A stretch of 64,000 nucleotides of DNA from Rhynchopus sp. YZ270_cl-10 (taxonomy: Eukaryota; Euglenozoa; Diplonemea; Diplonemida; Diplonemidae): NCBI GenBank assembly GCA_964035575.1, contig OZ037870.1, forward strand, positions 1,025,014 through 1,089,013. Reading direction: 5' to 3'. Of this stretch, positions 9,689 through 19,797 are shown piece after piece (position 1 is the first letter of the stretch; every line of letters begins with the position of its first letter). The notes under the pieces were generated by a model that searched no databases, was not told the DNA's origin, and saw nothing but the letters and a program-made list of their open reading frames with translations. Both the position numbers and the translations under genes were made by a program.

Positions 9689-12077
9689 ATGACTGTGGAG
9701 GAACAATTCGATGGCATGCTGCTGGGCATGGCGCAGCAGCTGACCGCACAGAGGGGTGGTGGCGTACAGGACCTGTTGGAGATGTTCTTCAGCTTCCTCC
9801 GGCGGAAGACTGATTTCTACTCCGGCATGGGGAGCGAGAAGGGCGAGAAGATGGTCATGGACATCTTCAAGAAGCATGAGGAGCTTTCCCAGGCTGCCAA
9901 GGCCAAGGTGCAAGCCGAGCAGGCAAAGAAGGTATTCCCTCAAAAAAAAACATTTTACTGTTTGTCTAATGTTGTGATCAATTTCAACCCAAAATTTTGA
10001 CCACCTAATGCAGGAAGGTCGCATTTTTTCCCCCCCACAGCGACCCTTTTTTGTGGAACAACTTAAATACTTTTTTTCAGGATGAGGAAAAACGGAAGCG
10101 TCAAGCAAAGGAGAAGACAAGCGACAGAATTGAAGTGCTTGATGAGGACGAGGACGAGGAAGCAACACGTGTGAAGGCGAAGCGTGAACAGGAGCGTCTT
10201 GAGCGCGAAGCCAAGAAGGTGCGCGACGAGAAGAAGCGCGAAGAAGAAGTTGCCGAGCGCTCCAAGAAACTCCTCGAAAACCCCGACGCAAGCGAGCCCG
10301 AGGTCTCTGTGGGGCAGATCCCCAACTCCGGAAACGGTGGCGACTGCGAACAGTACAGCTGGACACAGACGCTTCAGGATGTATGCTATATTTTTCTCAA
10401 CCCCATTTTAAAATACCATTTTCCATCAGGTGGAGCTGCGCGTGGGTCTCAGCCAACCCACAAAGTCGAAGATGTGCAACGTCGTCATCAAGAGAAACCA
10501 CATCGTGGTCGGGCTCAAGGGTGCGACACCCATTATCGACGACGACCTGCAGGCGATTGTGAAGGAAGAGGACTCCTTCTGGACGCTTGAGGATGGGGAC
10601 ACGATTGTCATCCACCTCGCAAAGGTGAAGGACATGGAGTGGTGGAAGAAGATTGTTGCCGGTATGCACACACACACACACACACTCTCTCTCTCTTTTC
10701 TCCCCTCTCTGTATTTATTTGCCCCATATCAAGAGCGCATTACTGGGGGGGAGCTAATACAAGTACCGGGTACTTGTATTGAGCGGGTAAAACTAATAGA
10801 TCCGGGTTTTTCAAAAATAAAAAAGGCGATGGGGGTACTTGTATTAAAAACTTTTTCCCTGTACATTTTGTATGGGGGAAAAATTATTTTTTTGTATGGG
10901 CCAACGCCTTAGCAAAAATCCGAAAAATCGAGAAAAGAGAAAAGGTGTGAAGCAGGCTTCGCGCTAACTTTTGGAAAAAATCTGAAAAATCATGTTTCGG
11001 GCCCAAAAAAACGTACCTCAAATAGTTGCGACGGGTAACGTCTGGGGTGAAAAAACAGTGTTTTGTGGCATTTCTGAGCCAATCCCGCGCTGTGGTGGGG
11101 CATATTCGGGAAAATGGACAAAATTTTAGTGACTTAAATTTTCACAAAATATGAACCCAGACTCCTAAACAAGGGGCATTTTCAGTCTGAAAACCCAATT
11201 TCAGATGAAATTGTGGTGTTTTTGACTGGGAACAGGTAGCGCCGCAGGTGCACGGTACCCAACTTTTTTCGTTTTTTCTTTTCTCTTTTATCTGCTTTCT
11301 TTTGATTGCGCGAGCTGATTGCTCTCCACGGTGGGGTCACATGTGTGTACAAAAACACTCTAAAGTACCCTTACTATGAAATATGAGATTCTCTGGTTTT
11401 GGTAAAGAAACCCCGGTTTGCAAAAAACGCACCACAAAAATATCCAAAAATCCCGGGCCAAGGGCCAACAATTAGCGCAAAGCCGAAATAGAAAAAAAAA
11501 TTCTCGATTTTTGTGGGTAAAAATTGCTGGGAAATTTTTTTTGGCACCACCTGCTAAGAAAAACGTACACAAAAGTGGGGGGTACTTGTATTAAAAATAT
11601 AAATTAATTTAAATCGAAAAACCCGGGGGGTACTTGTATTTGCAGGGGTACTTGTATTACCCGGGGGTACTTGTATTAGCCCCCCCCCCCCCAGTAATCT
11701 TTGCGGTTCGAAAAACTTCAAAGTAATTTCTTTGGGTTGAGGATGATCTGCATCTATCCCTTTGAAATTCATTAGCCTTCGGGCGACTTTGTGTACAGAA
11801 ACCCGTCCTCGGACAGGGTGATTGGCGAAACTACAAAAAAATCAATTATCACCCCATAGGAGGAGAGGACCTTGACCTGCAAAAGGTTGTCCCTGAAAAC
11901 TCGAAGCTTGACGACCTTGACGGCGAAACGAGACAGACCGTGGAGAAGATGATGTACGACCAAAGACAAAAGGCAATGGGACTCCCCACAGCGGACGAAC
12001 AGTCGAAGACCAACATCCTCGAGAAATTCATGAAGCAGCACCCCGAGATGGACTTCTCCAAGGCAAAGATCTCATAA
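9689..12077 (+). CDS. NUDC: Nuclear distribution protein NudC
   Basis: Exons are 9689-9931, 10081-10380, 10430-10661 and 11860-12077, giving 330 residues, matching the usual length near 330. Exon 1 holds the NudC N-terminal domain ([14 protein letters not shown]). Exon 2 is charged and coiled-coil-like. Exon 3 is the CS/p23-like domain ([14 protein letters not shown], then WKKIVAG). The last exon reads [20 protein letters not shown], then [13 protein letters not shown] and [13 protein letters not shown], the family's most conserved tail. NudC is a co-chaperone working with Hsp90 and the dynein/LIS1 machinery in the cytoplasm. Introns are 149, 49 and 1198 bases. The third is unusually long because it holds an inverted-repeat element and a copy of the structured repeat. 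All junctions keep frame. The start follows a TTTTTAG and an ATAG site. Confidence 0.95.
10743..11694. mobile_element. G-tract inverted-repeat element (TA target), intronic
   Basis: A 952-bp non-coding element inside NudC intron 3. Its ends are CTGGGGGGG at the left and the complementary CCCCCCCAG at the right, each followed inward by GCTAATACAAGTACC or its complement, and it is flanked by TA on both sides. The motif GGTACTTGTATTA is iterated near both ends. No open frame resembles a transposase, so it is non-autonomous. TA duplication and inverted ends fit the IS630/Tc1/mariner type, but that class assignment is inference. A related element lies at 22249-22548. Confidence 0.8.
11737..11836 (+). 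repeat. UUCG-stem structured repeat, copy D (intronic)
   Basis: A diverged copy inside NudC intron 3, just downstream of the G-tract element. Its first stem is GCC-TTCG-GGC, the reverse pairing of the GGC-TTCG-GCC form. Its second stem is CCCGTCC with GGACAGGG. Pairing is kept although the sequence differs from copies A and B. Confidence 0.65.
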
Positions 12078-12877
12078 GATATTCACCTTGACTAGTTTTG
12101 CTTTGAAAAGTGCTACCCTTCGGAAGGAGAAAAAAAATAGTTTCAAAAAAATAGCAGTGAAATTGCATGCAGATACAAGAAGAGGAAAGTATTGCGGTAC
12201 ATCGGCCGGCCTCGGCCGACATTGAGTACAGATTTTCAATTAAAAAAAAAAAGTGGAGAAGAAGAAAAAAATCTGATAAGGATTAGGGTAGATGGCCACA
12301 ACACCAGAAAAAAGAAAATTCTCTATTTTTTTTGGTTGCGTTCATTGCCCCCAATTTAACAAATGTGAATCTAGCCTTGGCGTAGGTGGGTAATGAAGGC
12401 CCCTGCTATCGGTTTAAAAAAGAGAGACGAAAAAAAAAAAAAAACTCTGTTTTTTTTCTTTTCTTTTTTTTTTTGGATTGAATATTCTGACTCGCGTTGT
12501 CTCTGTCATTTTGGGGCAGGCAAAAGGCATGCTAAAAAAAAGGAAATTAAAACAAAAACCCACGCAAAAATATTTTAAGAATAAAGCAAACGACAGAAGA
12601 AAAGAAAACGGCTGTTTTCCCTTTGTTACAAAAAGGGCACAATACAGAATAAAGATAGTCTTCATTTCCCCCCCACCCACAGTTTTTTTTTTACTATCAT
12701 GTCTGATTGATTTCCTTGTGTAGCATTTCCTTTTGATTGACAATAGTGCAAACAACCACCTGCTTTTTGGTCAGGTAGCAACTCCCGCCAAATACCGCCA
12801 AACTCGGGTCAAAATCGGTGGAATAAAACAACAAATGCAACTGCATTTTGGCATTTCGAAATTATTTAAATTGCATG

Positions 12878-12957
12878 GCTGGGATCCACCCCGGCACAGC
12901 CGGTCATGTACCAAGGTACGCTGTCACGAGAGGGCTTTGTGTTTCAACTTTCAAATT
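12878..12957 (+). repeat. Dispersed repeat with CACGAGAGGGCT motif
   Basis: Consensus parts are GCATGG, GGTGTCCACCCC, CCGGTCATGTACCAAGGTAC, TGTCACGAGAGGGCTTTGT and ATTTCAAGTCAACTTT. Other copies are at about 19680-19797, 29717-29820 and 49735-49805, plus one interrupted by an insertion at 18463-18528/19020-19035. All are in the same orientation. Confidence 0.7.
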
Positions 12958-13572
12958 AACAGACTAAAAACTACATCATCCTCAGGTTTACACTTCATCT
13001 TTCATGTTTTTGTCAAAACTGCAACACCATGAAACGCCTCAAACCCAGCGCAGAGAGGACATGATATAATTGCGTCGCTGTCTTTTGCAATCCCACCATC
13101 TTCAGATATTGTTACAGCAACGCTACGCTCCTTCTGCACACGCTGTGAGCTGAATCCACCGGCAAACCCACCTCAAGGCTAGCGATCCACGACCAGGCAG
13201 CGCTGCTTGGGAGGCGGGTACCTCGGGGGGGAGCTGCCGGCATGTGTGTGTGTCCTCTGGTGTGCCCTTTGCAGACTTAGTAGTAGAAGAAGAAGGGAGC
13301 TCTTTTGGGTGCTGGGTGCCTCCTCCCAGGTTGAGTTCCGTGAAAATGATGCGCCCCTTTCAACCACATTCTTTGAAAGAAGTCAGGGAGGTCCCATCGA
13401 CCAGGTAGGTCATCTGCAATATGTGTCTGCTGGAAGCTATCTGCTTGCGGATGGTCAGTATTTTGTACAAAAAATTTGTCCATTTTCTAGAATTACTTGA
13501 TGTCCGACTCTTTCAGGGCGAGCTGTGCTGGAAGTGGTTCCTAGCCGTCATTTGATGACATTTCATTAAGAC

Positions 13573-13670
13573 AGACTTGTGGAAGCCTGCGCAAATGTAG
13601 CTCCACGATAACGAATAGAATAAGGTGACTTAGCACGAGAGGCTTAGGATCATCTTATAAACTTTTCTTT
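13573..13670 (+). mobile_element. 5'-truncated LINE 3'-end fragment
   Basis: From the CTTGT at 13576 to GGTGACT at 13624 the spacing (48 bases) and most bases match the end of the reverse-transcriptase frame and its tail at 58035-58083, including CGATAACGAATA. The match continues through the tail AGCACGAGAGGCTTAGGATC and ATCTTATAAACTTTTC. This is therefore a truncated relative of the LINE at 55.1 kb. Confidence 0.75.
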
Positions 13671-13870
13671 CGTTAATACTGATTCGGTGAATTCGTCGTG
13701 GCGCAGTGATTGGCAATGCGACTGACTAGCAACGACAGTTTGCAGCTTGGTGCGTTTTATTCTAATGGGGGGGTTTAGTGTCGAATGAGTCCATTCTATG
13801 TCAGGGATTCGCTTTTGAAAGTCTTTTTCCGAAGTCGGAAGCGAATCTCAAAACAAAACAAAAAAACACT

Positions 13871-13962
13871 CTATACACTTCCGTAGTACAACAGGCTTCG
13901 GCCAACATTGAGTACAGACCCTAATTACCCCAATATGGGGAATTAGGCAATTGTCGACACAA
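13871..13962 (+). repeat. UUCG-stem structured repeat, copy B
   Basis: The first stem is GGC-TTCG-GCC at 13894-13903. The second stem is CCTAATT(A)CCCC pairing with GGGGAATTAGG. The 3' box reads GCAATTGTCGACACAA. The leading part CTTCCGTAGTACAACAGGCT is shared with the copy at 60760. Confidence 0.75.
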
Positions 13963-14197
13963 TTTTAAAAGAAAATGTTAACCAGAGTTTTCCTATTCTG
14001 GTTCTTTGGGGGGTGGGAAGGTTAGTGCTTATTGGATGATTTCCCAGTGCGAAATGGCTCAAGGTACTAGACGTCAGTGTGCTCGACGTTGTGAGTCACC
14101 CCAAAGGAGTGTTGTGTTGTACAGGGTACAATAATCATGTGTTTTTTTTTTGTCATATTTTTGACAGGGTGGTTTTTGTCGGTGTATAAATACTCAG

Positions 14198-14278
14198 CAT
14201 TTCCTTGTGCTTTCATCCGGATGGCTGGCATCGTGGGTCAGTCGGAGGTGCCTGCATTAATAACTTCGATTCTCTTAG
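14198..14278 (+). repeat. Dispersed repeat with CATCCGGATGGCTGG motif
   Basis: Core: TTGTGCTTTCATCCGGATGG, then CTGGCATCGTGGGTCAGTCG and GAGGTGCCTGCATTAATAAC. Other copies lie at about 26952-27020 and 39585-39660, in the same orientation. Confidence 0.7.
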
Positions 14279-14769
14279 CTTCATTGCATTCTTGATTTTG
14301 TTTCATTTACGCATGAGTTGAAAGCAAAAGAAAAGAAAAGAAAAGAAAAGAAAACAGATATCCCAGGCGAGAAGAAAATAGATCAGGGGCATAAAAGAAA
14401 AGAAAAGAAAAAATGCACACGCCCTTGATCTCCGCCAATCAAAAGAAAAGAAAAAAAAAAAAAAAAAAAAAGGTCCCCAAAAGAAACTAAAAGAAAAAGT
14501 GGGCCAAAAAAAAAAAGGAAAGATAACTATTTTATATTCCTCGTTTCTCACATTCCAACCCTCCTTCTTCGATCACTTATTTCTTATCACACATTTTTTT
14601 TTCTTCATCTTTTTTCCTCTTTTTTCTTACACGCAGTAAACGCCCTTTTCAAGAAAAAGCAGTTGACAGGACACACTTCTGCCTATCATCAATCAATAGA
14701 AATTGCTTACACGCAGTGTAAATGGCTACGGTCAATCAAAAAAAAAAAAAAAAAAAAGCGACTTTCCAG

Positions 14770-14865
14770 AGTTGAGGACGACCTCCGTCTATATCTTTTA
14801 AGTACAATAGCCTTCGGGCGACATTGAGTACAGATCCTGCACTAGCAGGTGATTGTCGACACAAC
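14770..14865 (+). repeat. UUCG-stem structured repeat, copy C
   Basis: The first stem is GCC-TTCG-GGC at 14810-14819, with the pairing order swapped relative to copy B. The second stem is shortened to CCTGC/GCAGG with loop ACTA. The 3' box GTGATTGTCGACACAAC is intact and followed by an A-rich tail. Confidence 0.75.
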
Positions 14866-14924
14866 AAGAAAAAGATAGTAGATTCGTAAAGAGAATCAGT
14901 GGCAAAGTGTTGTTCGGTTTTTGA

Positions 14925-14995
14925 ACACTCACGTCCCACCCTTTGCATCAGTACGACCGAGCTGCGTTTTTGACACGTTTCAACTACTCTTTTTG
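14925..14995 (+). repeat. Dispersed repeat with CCACTCACGTCC-type motif
   Basis: Parts shared between copies are CACTCACGTCCCACCCTTTG, GAGCTGCGTTTTTGACACG and TTTCAACTACTCTTTT. Other copies are at about 17672-17724 (interrupted by a 77-bp insertion), 42284-42365, 45068-45160, and a decayed one inside the intron at 37277-37492. Confidence 0.65.
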
Positions 14996-15774
14996 GAAAA
15001 CCCGGTTGTTGTTGTTTTTTTATCTGCCTGATCCAAACTACTAAGGGGGTTCTGAAAACGCTTACAGATTTCAAAAAAAAAATTTTTTTTTGAGTGTGTC
15101 TTCAGTTTTCGCATAACAACAAAGTATCCTCGCCCCTTCAGGTGGCGTTTGAATAATAAAACCCATCTCGGTGGGTTCCATTCATCGATACGACATTATC
15201 TTTTTCCAACATTTTGCACATTTGTTCCTTTTTTTTTTTTTTTTTGCGTTTTATTGTACAATTTTTTTGGGGCTCAAGAGTGAATTGAATCTTTCGATCT
15301 CTCTTTATTTTGTCAAAGCGAAAAAAAAAAATCTACACTTTTCCCTTCGCGTTTTGTGTTTTAGGTTTGTTTAAAAGACAAAAATATACTCAATATGCGA
15401 ATAAAAGCTCTTTCTTCACAGCAAGGTGTAGCCCCCTTTTTTTTTCTTTGAACAAAAAAAAATACTTTCAAGGTGCCTAACCACTTTGGGTTCATCTTAT
15501 AAACCTTTTTTTCTTTTTTCTTTTTTGAAATTTTGGTAAGGGAAGGGGAGCAACCTCTTTCCTCTCTTACCAAATTTTTCTCATTATTTTTCCTCCCCCC
15601 CCCATTCACATTTGGGTGTACATGTGTACCAAAAACATGTCACCACCTTCCCCTCCCTAACCACATCTTTTATTTTAAAACAGTCTATACATAAATACCC
15701 CTTCTGGGACACTTTTGACAAAAGGGCAGTTTATCTCGCCTCCCCCCTGTCAATACCCAATACCGTATCCTACG

Positions 15775-17944
15775 ATGCTTGACGATGTCCCTCCTTTGAC
15801 GGGCCTGCAGGCAGAGTCTGAGCTTGCGTCGCAGATCCAGGAGGAGATTAAGAAGAAGCTGCTTGCGGAGTATTCCTATGCGGGCACGGTGGAGACGATG
15901 TCGCATGTTCTCCCTGAATACATTAAGGTGATGGTGTGCAATGCGAAACCCCGTAAGCAGGTGGTTGAGGATTTAAACCTCTTTCTCAAAGACGCAGCGC
16001 CAAAGTTTGTTGACTGGCTGTGGGGCATGTTGGCGGATAGAAACCCTGCAAGGACGCACTCTGCGTTTGATGCACCGAACGGCGCGCAAGGTGCAGATGA
16101 CTCTGCAATGGCCGATAATGATATGAACGGACGCCAGCAAGAGGAAAACCGTCGTCGCGGCCGTGACGACACACATTACCCAAGCGCGCGGGGTTTCCGC
16201 AATGCACTGCAGTCCGCAGCAAAGGAGTCGCGCCAGGACAAAAGCGACAAAGAGAAGGAGTCCCGCGGGCGCTTCCGTCCCCGCGATACAGAGAGGGAGA
16301 ACAGAGAGATGGACCGGCGTGAGCGTGAGCACAACAGACCTGCTGGGGTGCGGAAGGAGTTTGATAAGGATGGGGAGCTGCACCGGGGTGGTGCGGATCG
16401 TGACAGAAGAAGGGAGCGTGGTAGTGGTGAGCGTGACCGTGGTGAGCAGCGTGACCGCCACGGTGTGCGCGACCGTGAGCGTGAGCGTGACCGTGAGAAC
16501 CGCCGTCGTCGTGAGGAGGAGGAGCGCAAGCCACGCAAGCAGTTCAACCGCATGGGCGAGGAGGCACCCCCAGCAGAGACCCCCGCAGCCGCAGCAGGTC
16601 CCATCCGCTTCCGCATCACCGACTCCAAGGGTGCAGGCGACTACGCAGACTCCATTGCATCCAAACTCGAAAGCAACACCGCCCTCGCAAGCGAACGCGA
16701 CCGCTCCCTTCTCTCTGCACCTCGTACCGGTACCAAATTCACCATTACCCTTGACAAGCTTGGTATGTGCCAAAAAACCCCCCTAAGCACACCCCAAAGG
16801 CGGATACGTATTCGCCTTAATTTACCCTATATTCGGATCCGAATATAGGGCGAATACGTCTTCGCCTTCGGGTATGCCTAAGAGAGGCTTAACCCTCAAA
16901 CCTTTCCCCTACCTAACCTACCTACAGACCCCGCAGAAATACCAAGCATCTCTCACTACGCGGATGAGCAGCCTGCTGTGGAGGAGCAGGTGCCCGCCTA
17001 CGACGCATATAATCCCTGGGGTGGCAAAGGTGGTGCCGGTAAGGGGGTGAAGGGCGCCAAGGGAGACGCAGGGCGTGGCGCGAATGTGAAGTGGAACGTT
17101 GGTGGCAATATGACGTATGCTACCCTCCCTTTCTCAAAACATAGCTTTCCCCCAAATGTGATTTGTAACCCCACAAAAAAAACAAGCTGAACGATTGCTA
17201 TCAGAGCATTCCCCCTGAAACCCCACGGAACCCGGAATTCCAGTTTCAATGTTTTCATATTTGACACATCTCTTTCTCTTCACTACCATCCTACAGCTGG
17301 ACACCTGGTGGCGGCACAGTGACGCAGCAGTCGACCCCGGTAGCGAAGGGACGTCCTCCGGCAGCACATCACCCGCAGTTCGACCACAGCAAGGTCGCCG
17401 TGAAGGGCGGAGGTGGGCGCGGTGCCAGCAACATGGTCTGGCAGAACCCAAGCGCCCCTGCTGCCACAGAGAAGCCGCACACGGCGATGCCCACCCTAGT
17501 CGCGCCGAAGACGGAGGCTACATCACCCACTCCATGGCGTGCAACTGCACGGGGTATGTCCTTTTTTTTCAAAACTGCCCTCGGATCAAACCTTTCCAAC
17601 ATACTATCAACCTTACCCTAAGATTTCAGGAAGCTATGCGATGAAATACCCCCCTTTTTTTTCCGTTCTCTTGACCACTCACGTCCTATTCTTCGACTGA
17701 GATGCGTTTTTTTAGTACGTTTGATGGTGTGGCTGAAAGGGGGTGCTATTTTGTGCTACTTTCTGCTACTTTCTGCTATTTTGGGGTCGTCAGCCACACC
17801 ATTTGAACTACTATTTTTATTTGATCCATTTTGTCATTTTCGACCCATCCACACGCCACACCAACAGGGGTGAACAACAAGACATGGGTCAACCCCAATG
17901 CACCGAAGAAGCCTGAAGCAAGCACGCCTATGCAGGAAGGGTGA
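15775..17944 (+). CDS. Nab2/ZC3H14-like PWI-fold protein, four exons
   Basis: Exons are 15775-16762, 16928-17114, 17297-17553 and 17868-17944, giving 502 residues with all frames kept. Residues about 15-90 match the N-terminal PWI-like helical domain of Nab2/ZC3H14 (EIKKKL, LPEYIKVMVCNAKP, VVEDLNLFLKDAAPKFVDWL), which in that family links poly(A)-RNA binding to mRNA export. Next comes a long Arg/Glu/Asp-rich stretch (about 130-260) like nuclear RNA-processing proteins. The tail carries tryptophan motifs that repeat loosely: WNVGGN, NMVWQNPSAP, NKTWVNPNAP. The CCCH fingers of true Nab2 are absent, so it may be a partial orthologue or a related PWI protein such as an SR-matrix factor. The ATG is the first in frame; the frame upstream has only TTG. 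Introns 1 and 3 contain hairpin elements. Confidence 0.7.
16797..16868. repeat. 72-bp foldback hairpin in an intron
   Basis: Two arms (AAGGCGGATACGTATTCGCC and its near complement) flank an inner perfect palindrome CCCTATATTC-GGATCC-GAATATAGGG. The arms differ by a 9-base insertion in the left arm. It lies wholly within intron 1 (16763-16927) of the PWI gene. Weaker pairing extends outwards to about 16781-16882. No clear target duplication is visible. Confidence 0.7.
17725..17801. mobile_element. 77-bp inverted-repeat element, 5-bp target duplication
   Basis: The ends TGGTGTGGCTGA and TCAGCCACACCA are perfect 12-bp inverted repeats, flanked on both sides by TTTGA (17720-17724 and 17802-17806). 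Removing one TTTGA and the element restores ACGTTTGAACTACT, which matches the CCACTCACGTCC-type repeat seen uninterrupted elsewhere (ACGTTTCAACTACT). It sits in intron 3 of the PWI gene. It is too short to code. Confidence 0.8.
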
Positions 17945-18528
17945 AAAAGTTTTGGGGGTGTGTGTGTGTGGATAGAGCAGTGGGGGAAAGGTAAATTACT
18001 ACCTTTTAAACCATCAAAGCTGCCTTTGTTGTATCGGATTGGGGCGAGGGGGAATGTGTGGGGAGTGGGGAGTGGGGATACCCCATAAGTGAGGATATCA
18101 ATCTCATTTAAATTAGGGGTCTTTGCATTACTGTTTTTTTCTTGATAATAGTTTTCGCTGGCCAGAACAGAGCAAAAAAATGGGGGGAAATGGGGAAAAA
18201 AAAGGCGGGAAAAAAATGTGTTATGCCGCTAAAAGGAAGCAAGACTTATAAATAATTTGGAAAATAAAAAGTTTTTTTTTGGGGGTCGTATAATAACGGT
18301 ATTAGGTAAAAAAAGCTGTCCCAGTTGGTTGCTAGCTCTTTTTTCTTCTTCTTTTCTTTAGCGGTGATTAGACACAAGGCTCGGGTTCATCTTACAAAAA
18401 AAAATTTTTTTTTTTTCGATAGTGTCTGCGTCCCAGAGACGTTTGCATTAACATTTCTTGCTTGATTGGGGGTCCCGGTGTACCGGTCATGCACCAAAGG
18501 TCACGAGAGGGCTGTTGTATTTCAAGTC

Positions 18529-19019
18529 TGAGGTGATCCAGCGCACACTTTTCCACACTTTTTCACACCGTGAAAACGTGTGAAAACAAGTGAAAACGTG
18601 TGAAACCAAGGTGAAAATGTGTGAAAACAAGTGAAAACGTGTGAAACCAAGGTGAAAATGTGTGAAATCAAGTGAAAATGTGTGAAACCAAGTGAAAATG
18701 TGTGAAACCATGTGAAACCATGTGAAACCATGTGAAACCAAGTGAAAATGTGTGAAAATGTGTGAAAATGTGTGAAACCAAGTGAAAACATGTGAAACCA
18801 AGTGAAAATGTGTGAAACCATGTGAAAACACCAAGTTTTTTTTCTGGAGGAGTCCACTCAGAGTGCGTGAAGCAGTTTTTTTTTCACTTTCGTACACACT
18901 TTTTCACACCGTGAAACCATGTGAAAATGTGTGAAACCAAGTGAAAATGTGTGAAACCATGTGAAACCATGTGAAAATGTGTGAAAATGTGTGAAAAAGC
19001 GTGAGACTGGATCACCTCA
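18529..19019. mobile_element. Inverted-repeat element carrying a GTGTGAAA tandem array
   Basis: A 491-bp element with perfect 13-bp ends TGAGGTGATCCAG / CTGGATCACCTCA, flanked by AAGTC on both sides (18524-18528 and 19020-19024). The interior is mostly a degenerate array of units such as GTGTGAAACCA and AGTGAAAATG, with a second CACACTTTTTCACACCGTG start at about 18894. A short unique spacer lies near 18835-18893. Removing the insert restores the ATTTCAAGTC-AACTTT part of the surrounding dispersed repeat. No coding frame other than array by-products is present. Confidence 0.8.
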
Positions 19020-19454
19020 AAGTCTAACTTTTTTTTTTACTTTTCTTTGCAGAGTTCTAGTACCGAATGTAATAAACACTGCGGGAGGGCAAAATAGGCC
19101 CTGTATTAGATACGCCTTATCTCCTCCCCTCCCTCTGAAAGAAACCACCCTTTTTCTTCTTGATTTCAAACGAAAAAGAAAGTTACGGAAGTGGTTATAT
19201 TTTGTTGAGTCCTGGTTTAATTTGTGTTTTCTTTTGTTAAAAAGCTGACTGTGTTCTAATAATCTTTGAAAAAATACCCCCCAAAAAGAAAAATTATGCT
19301 GCCTGCGTACCTAGCGATGTTGGTGTTAGAATTCTCCCTGAATCTACGCTTTTTTAGCGGCTTATAGGATTTAGGCCATATTCTTTTACCAAAATTTCAC
19401 TAGGGTTTTCATTTCTAATTATTTTTTCTATGTCAACATTTTTTTTTTACCAAT

Positions 19455-19550
19455 GAAGTGCTCTCTGGGGTTCGATAATACCCCGCGGAGAACCAGTGCC
19501 CTGCGTCCGCCGATGAACGGTGAGGCGTTTTGCACTTTTCAACTTCTCTT
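19455..19550 (+). repeat. Dispersed repeat with GAGGCGTTTGCAC motif, long form
   Basis: It begins with AATGAAGTGCTCTCTGGGG, TTCGATAA and GCGGAGAA, then GCCCTGCGTCCGCCGATG, AACGGTGAGGCGTTTTGCAC and TTTTCAACTTCTC. A second long copy sits in an intron at 35970-36060. Short forms occur at about 4238, 4522, 18420, 50390, 51722, 53725 and 58712. Confidence 0.65.
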
Positions 19551-19679
19551 TTGTTTTGTTTTTTTGCTCGCAGTTTTCCTGCGAACACCTCCCCAGTACA
19601 ACCCCCCGGGGTTTCGATAACCCCATGGTGTGGTTTCAGAGCCGTTAGTTATGACACATCAACTTCACCTTTTTCTCGA

Positions 19680-19797
19680 TGTAAACCACGAAATGGATTG
19701 TAGGACTGCATGGTTGGGGTGTCCATCCCCGGGACCTCCGATCATGCACCCAAAGGTACACTGTTCACGAGAGGGCTTTGTATTTCAAGTCAACTTT
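19680..19797 (+). repeat. Dispersed repeat with CACGAGAGGGCT motif, full copy
   Basis: It starts near CCACGAAATGGATTGTAGGA, continues with GCATGGTTGGGGTGTCCA and ATCATGCACC, and ends ATTTCAAGTCAACTTT. It serves as the uninterrupted reference for the interrupted copy around 18529. Confidence 0.65.

Larger units (their letters stand above)
12078..15774. other. Repeat-rich spacer, no supported gene
   Basis: This 3.7-kb gap holds partial or full copies of six dispersed repeat families: a UUCG-stem relic (12196-12235) and copies at 13871-13962 and 14770-14865; a CACGAGAGGGCTTTGT-type repeat (12878-12957); a truncated LINE 3' end (13573-13670); a CATCCGGATGGCTGG repeat (14198-14278); and a CCACTCACGTCC-type repeat (14925-14995). 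The segment 13130-13560 is less AT-rich and could be decayed coding or LINE sequence, but no frame there carries a domain I recognise. Long A runs lie at 14450-14470 and 14738-14758. Confidence 0.6.

Noticed and set aside
13696-13745. tRNA-like A box (GTGGCGCAGTGATTGGC)
   Set aside because: No acceptor stem, anticodon arm or B box follows.
14180-14195. TATA-box-like GTATAAATAC
   Set aside because: No gene start follows within a plausible distance; AT-rich spacer yields such matches by chance.
18487-18897. Minus-strand frames of more than 100 codons (FTHFHLVSH-type repeats)
   Set aside because: They only translate the GTGTGAAA array; no start context or domain.
18540-19010. Array of short direct repeats resembling a CRISPR array
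   Set aside because: Units run into each other without unique spacers, the DNA is eukaryotic, and the array lies inside an inverted-repeat element with a target-site duplication.
19608-19626. GGGGTTTCGATAACCCC resembling a tRNA T-arm
   Set aside because: The upstream 60 bases cannot form the rest of a cloverleaf; it may be a chance hairpin or a tRNA-derived SINE relic.
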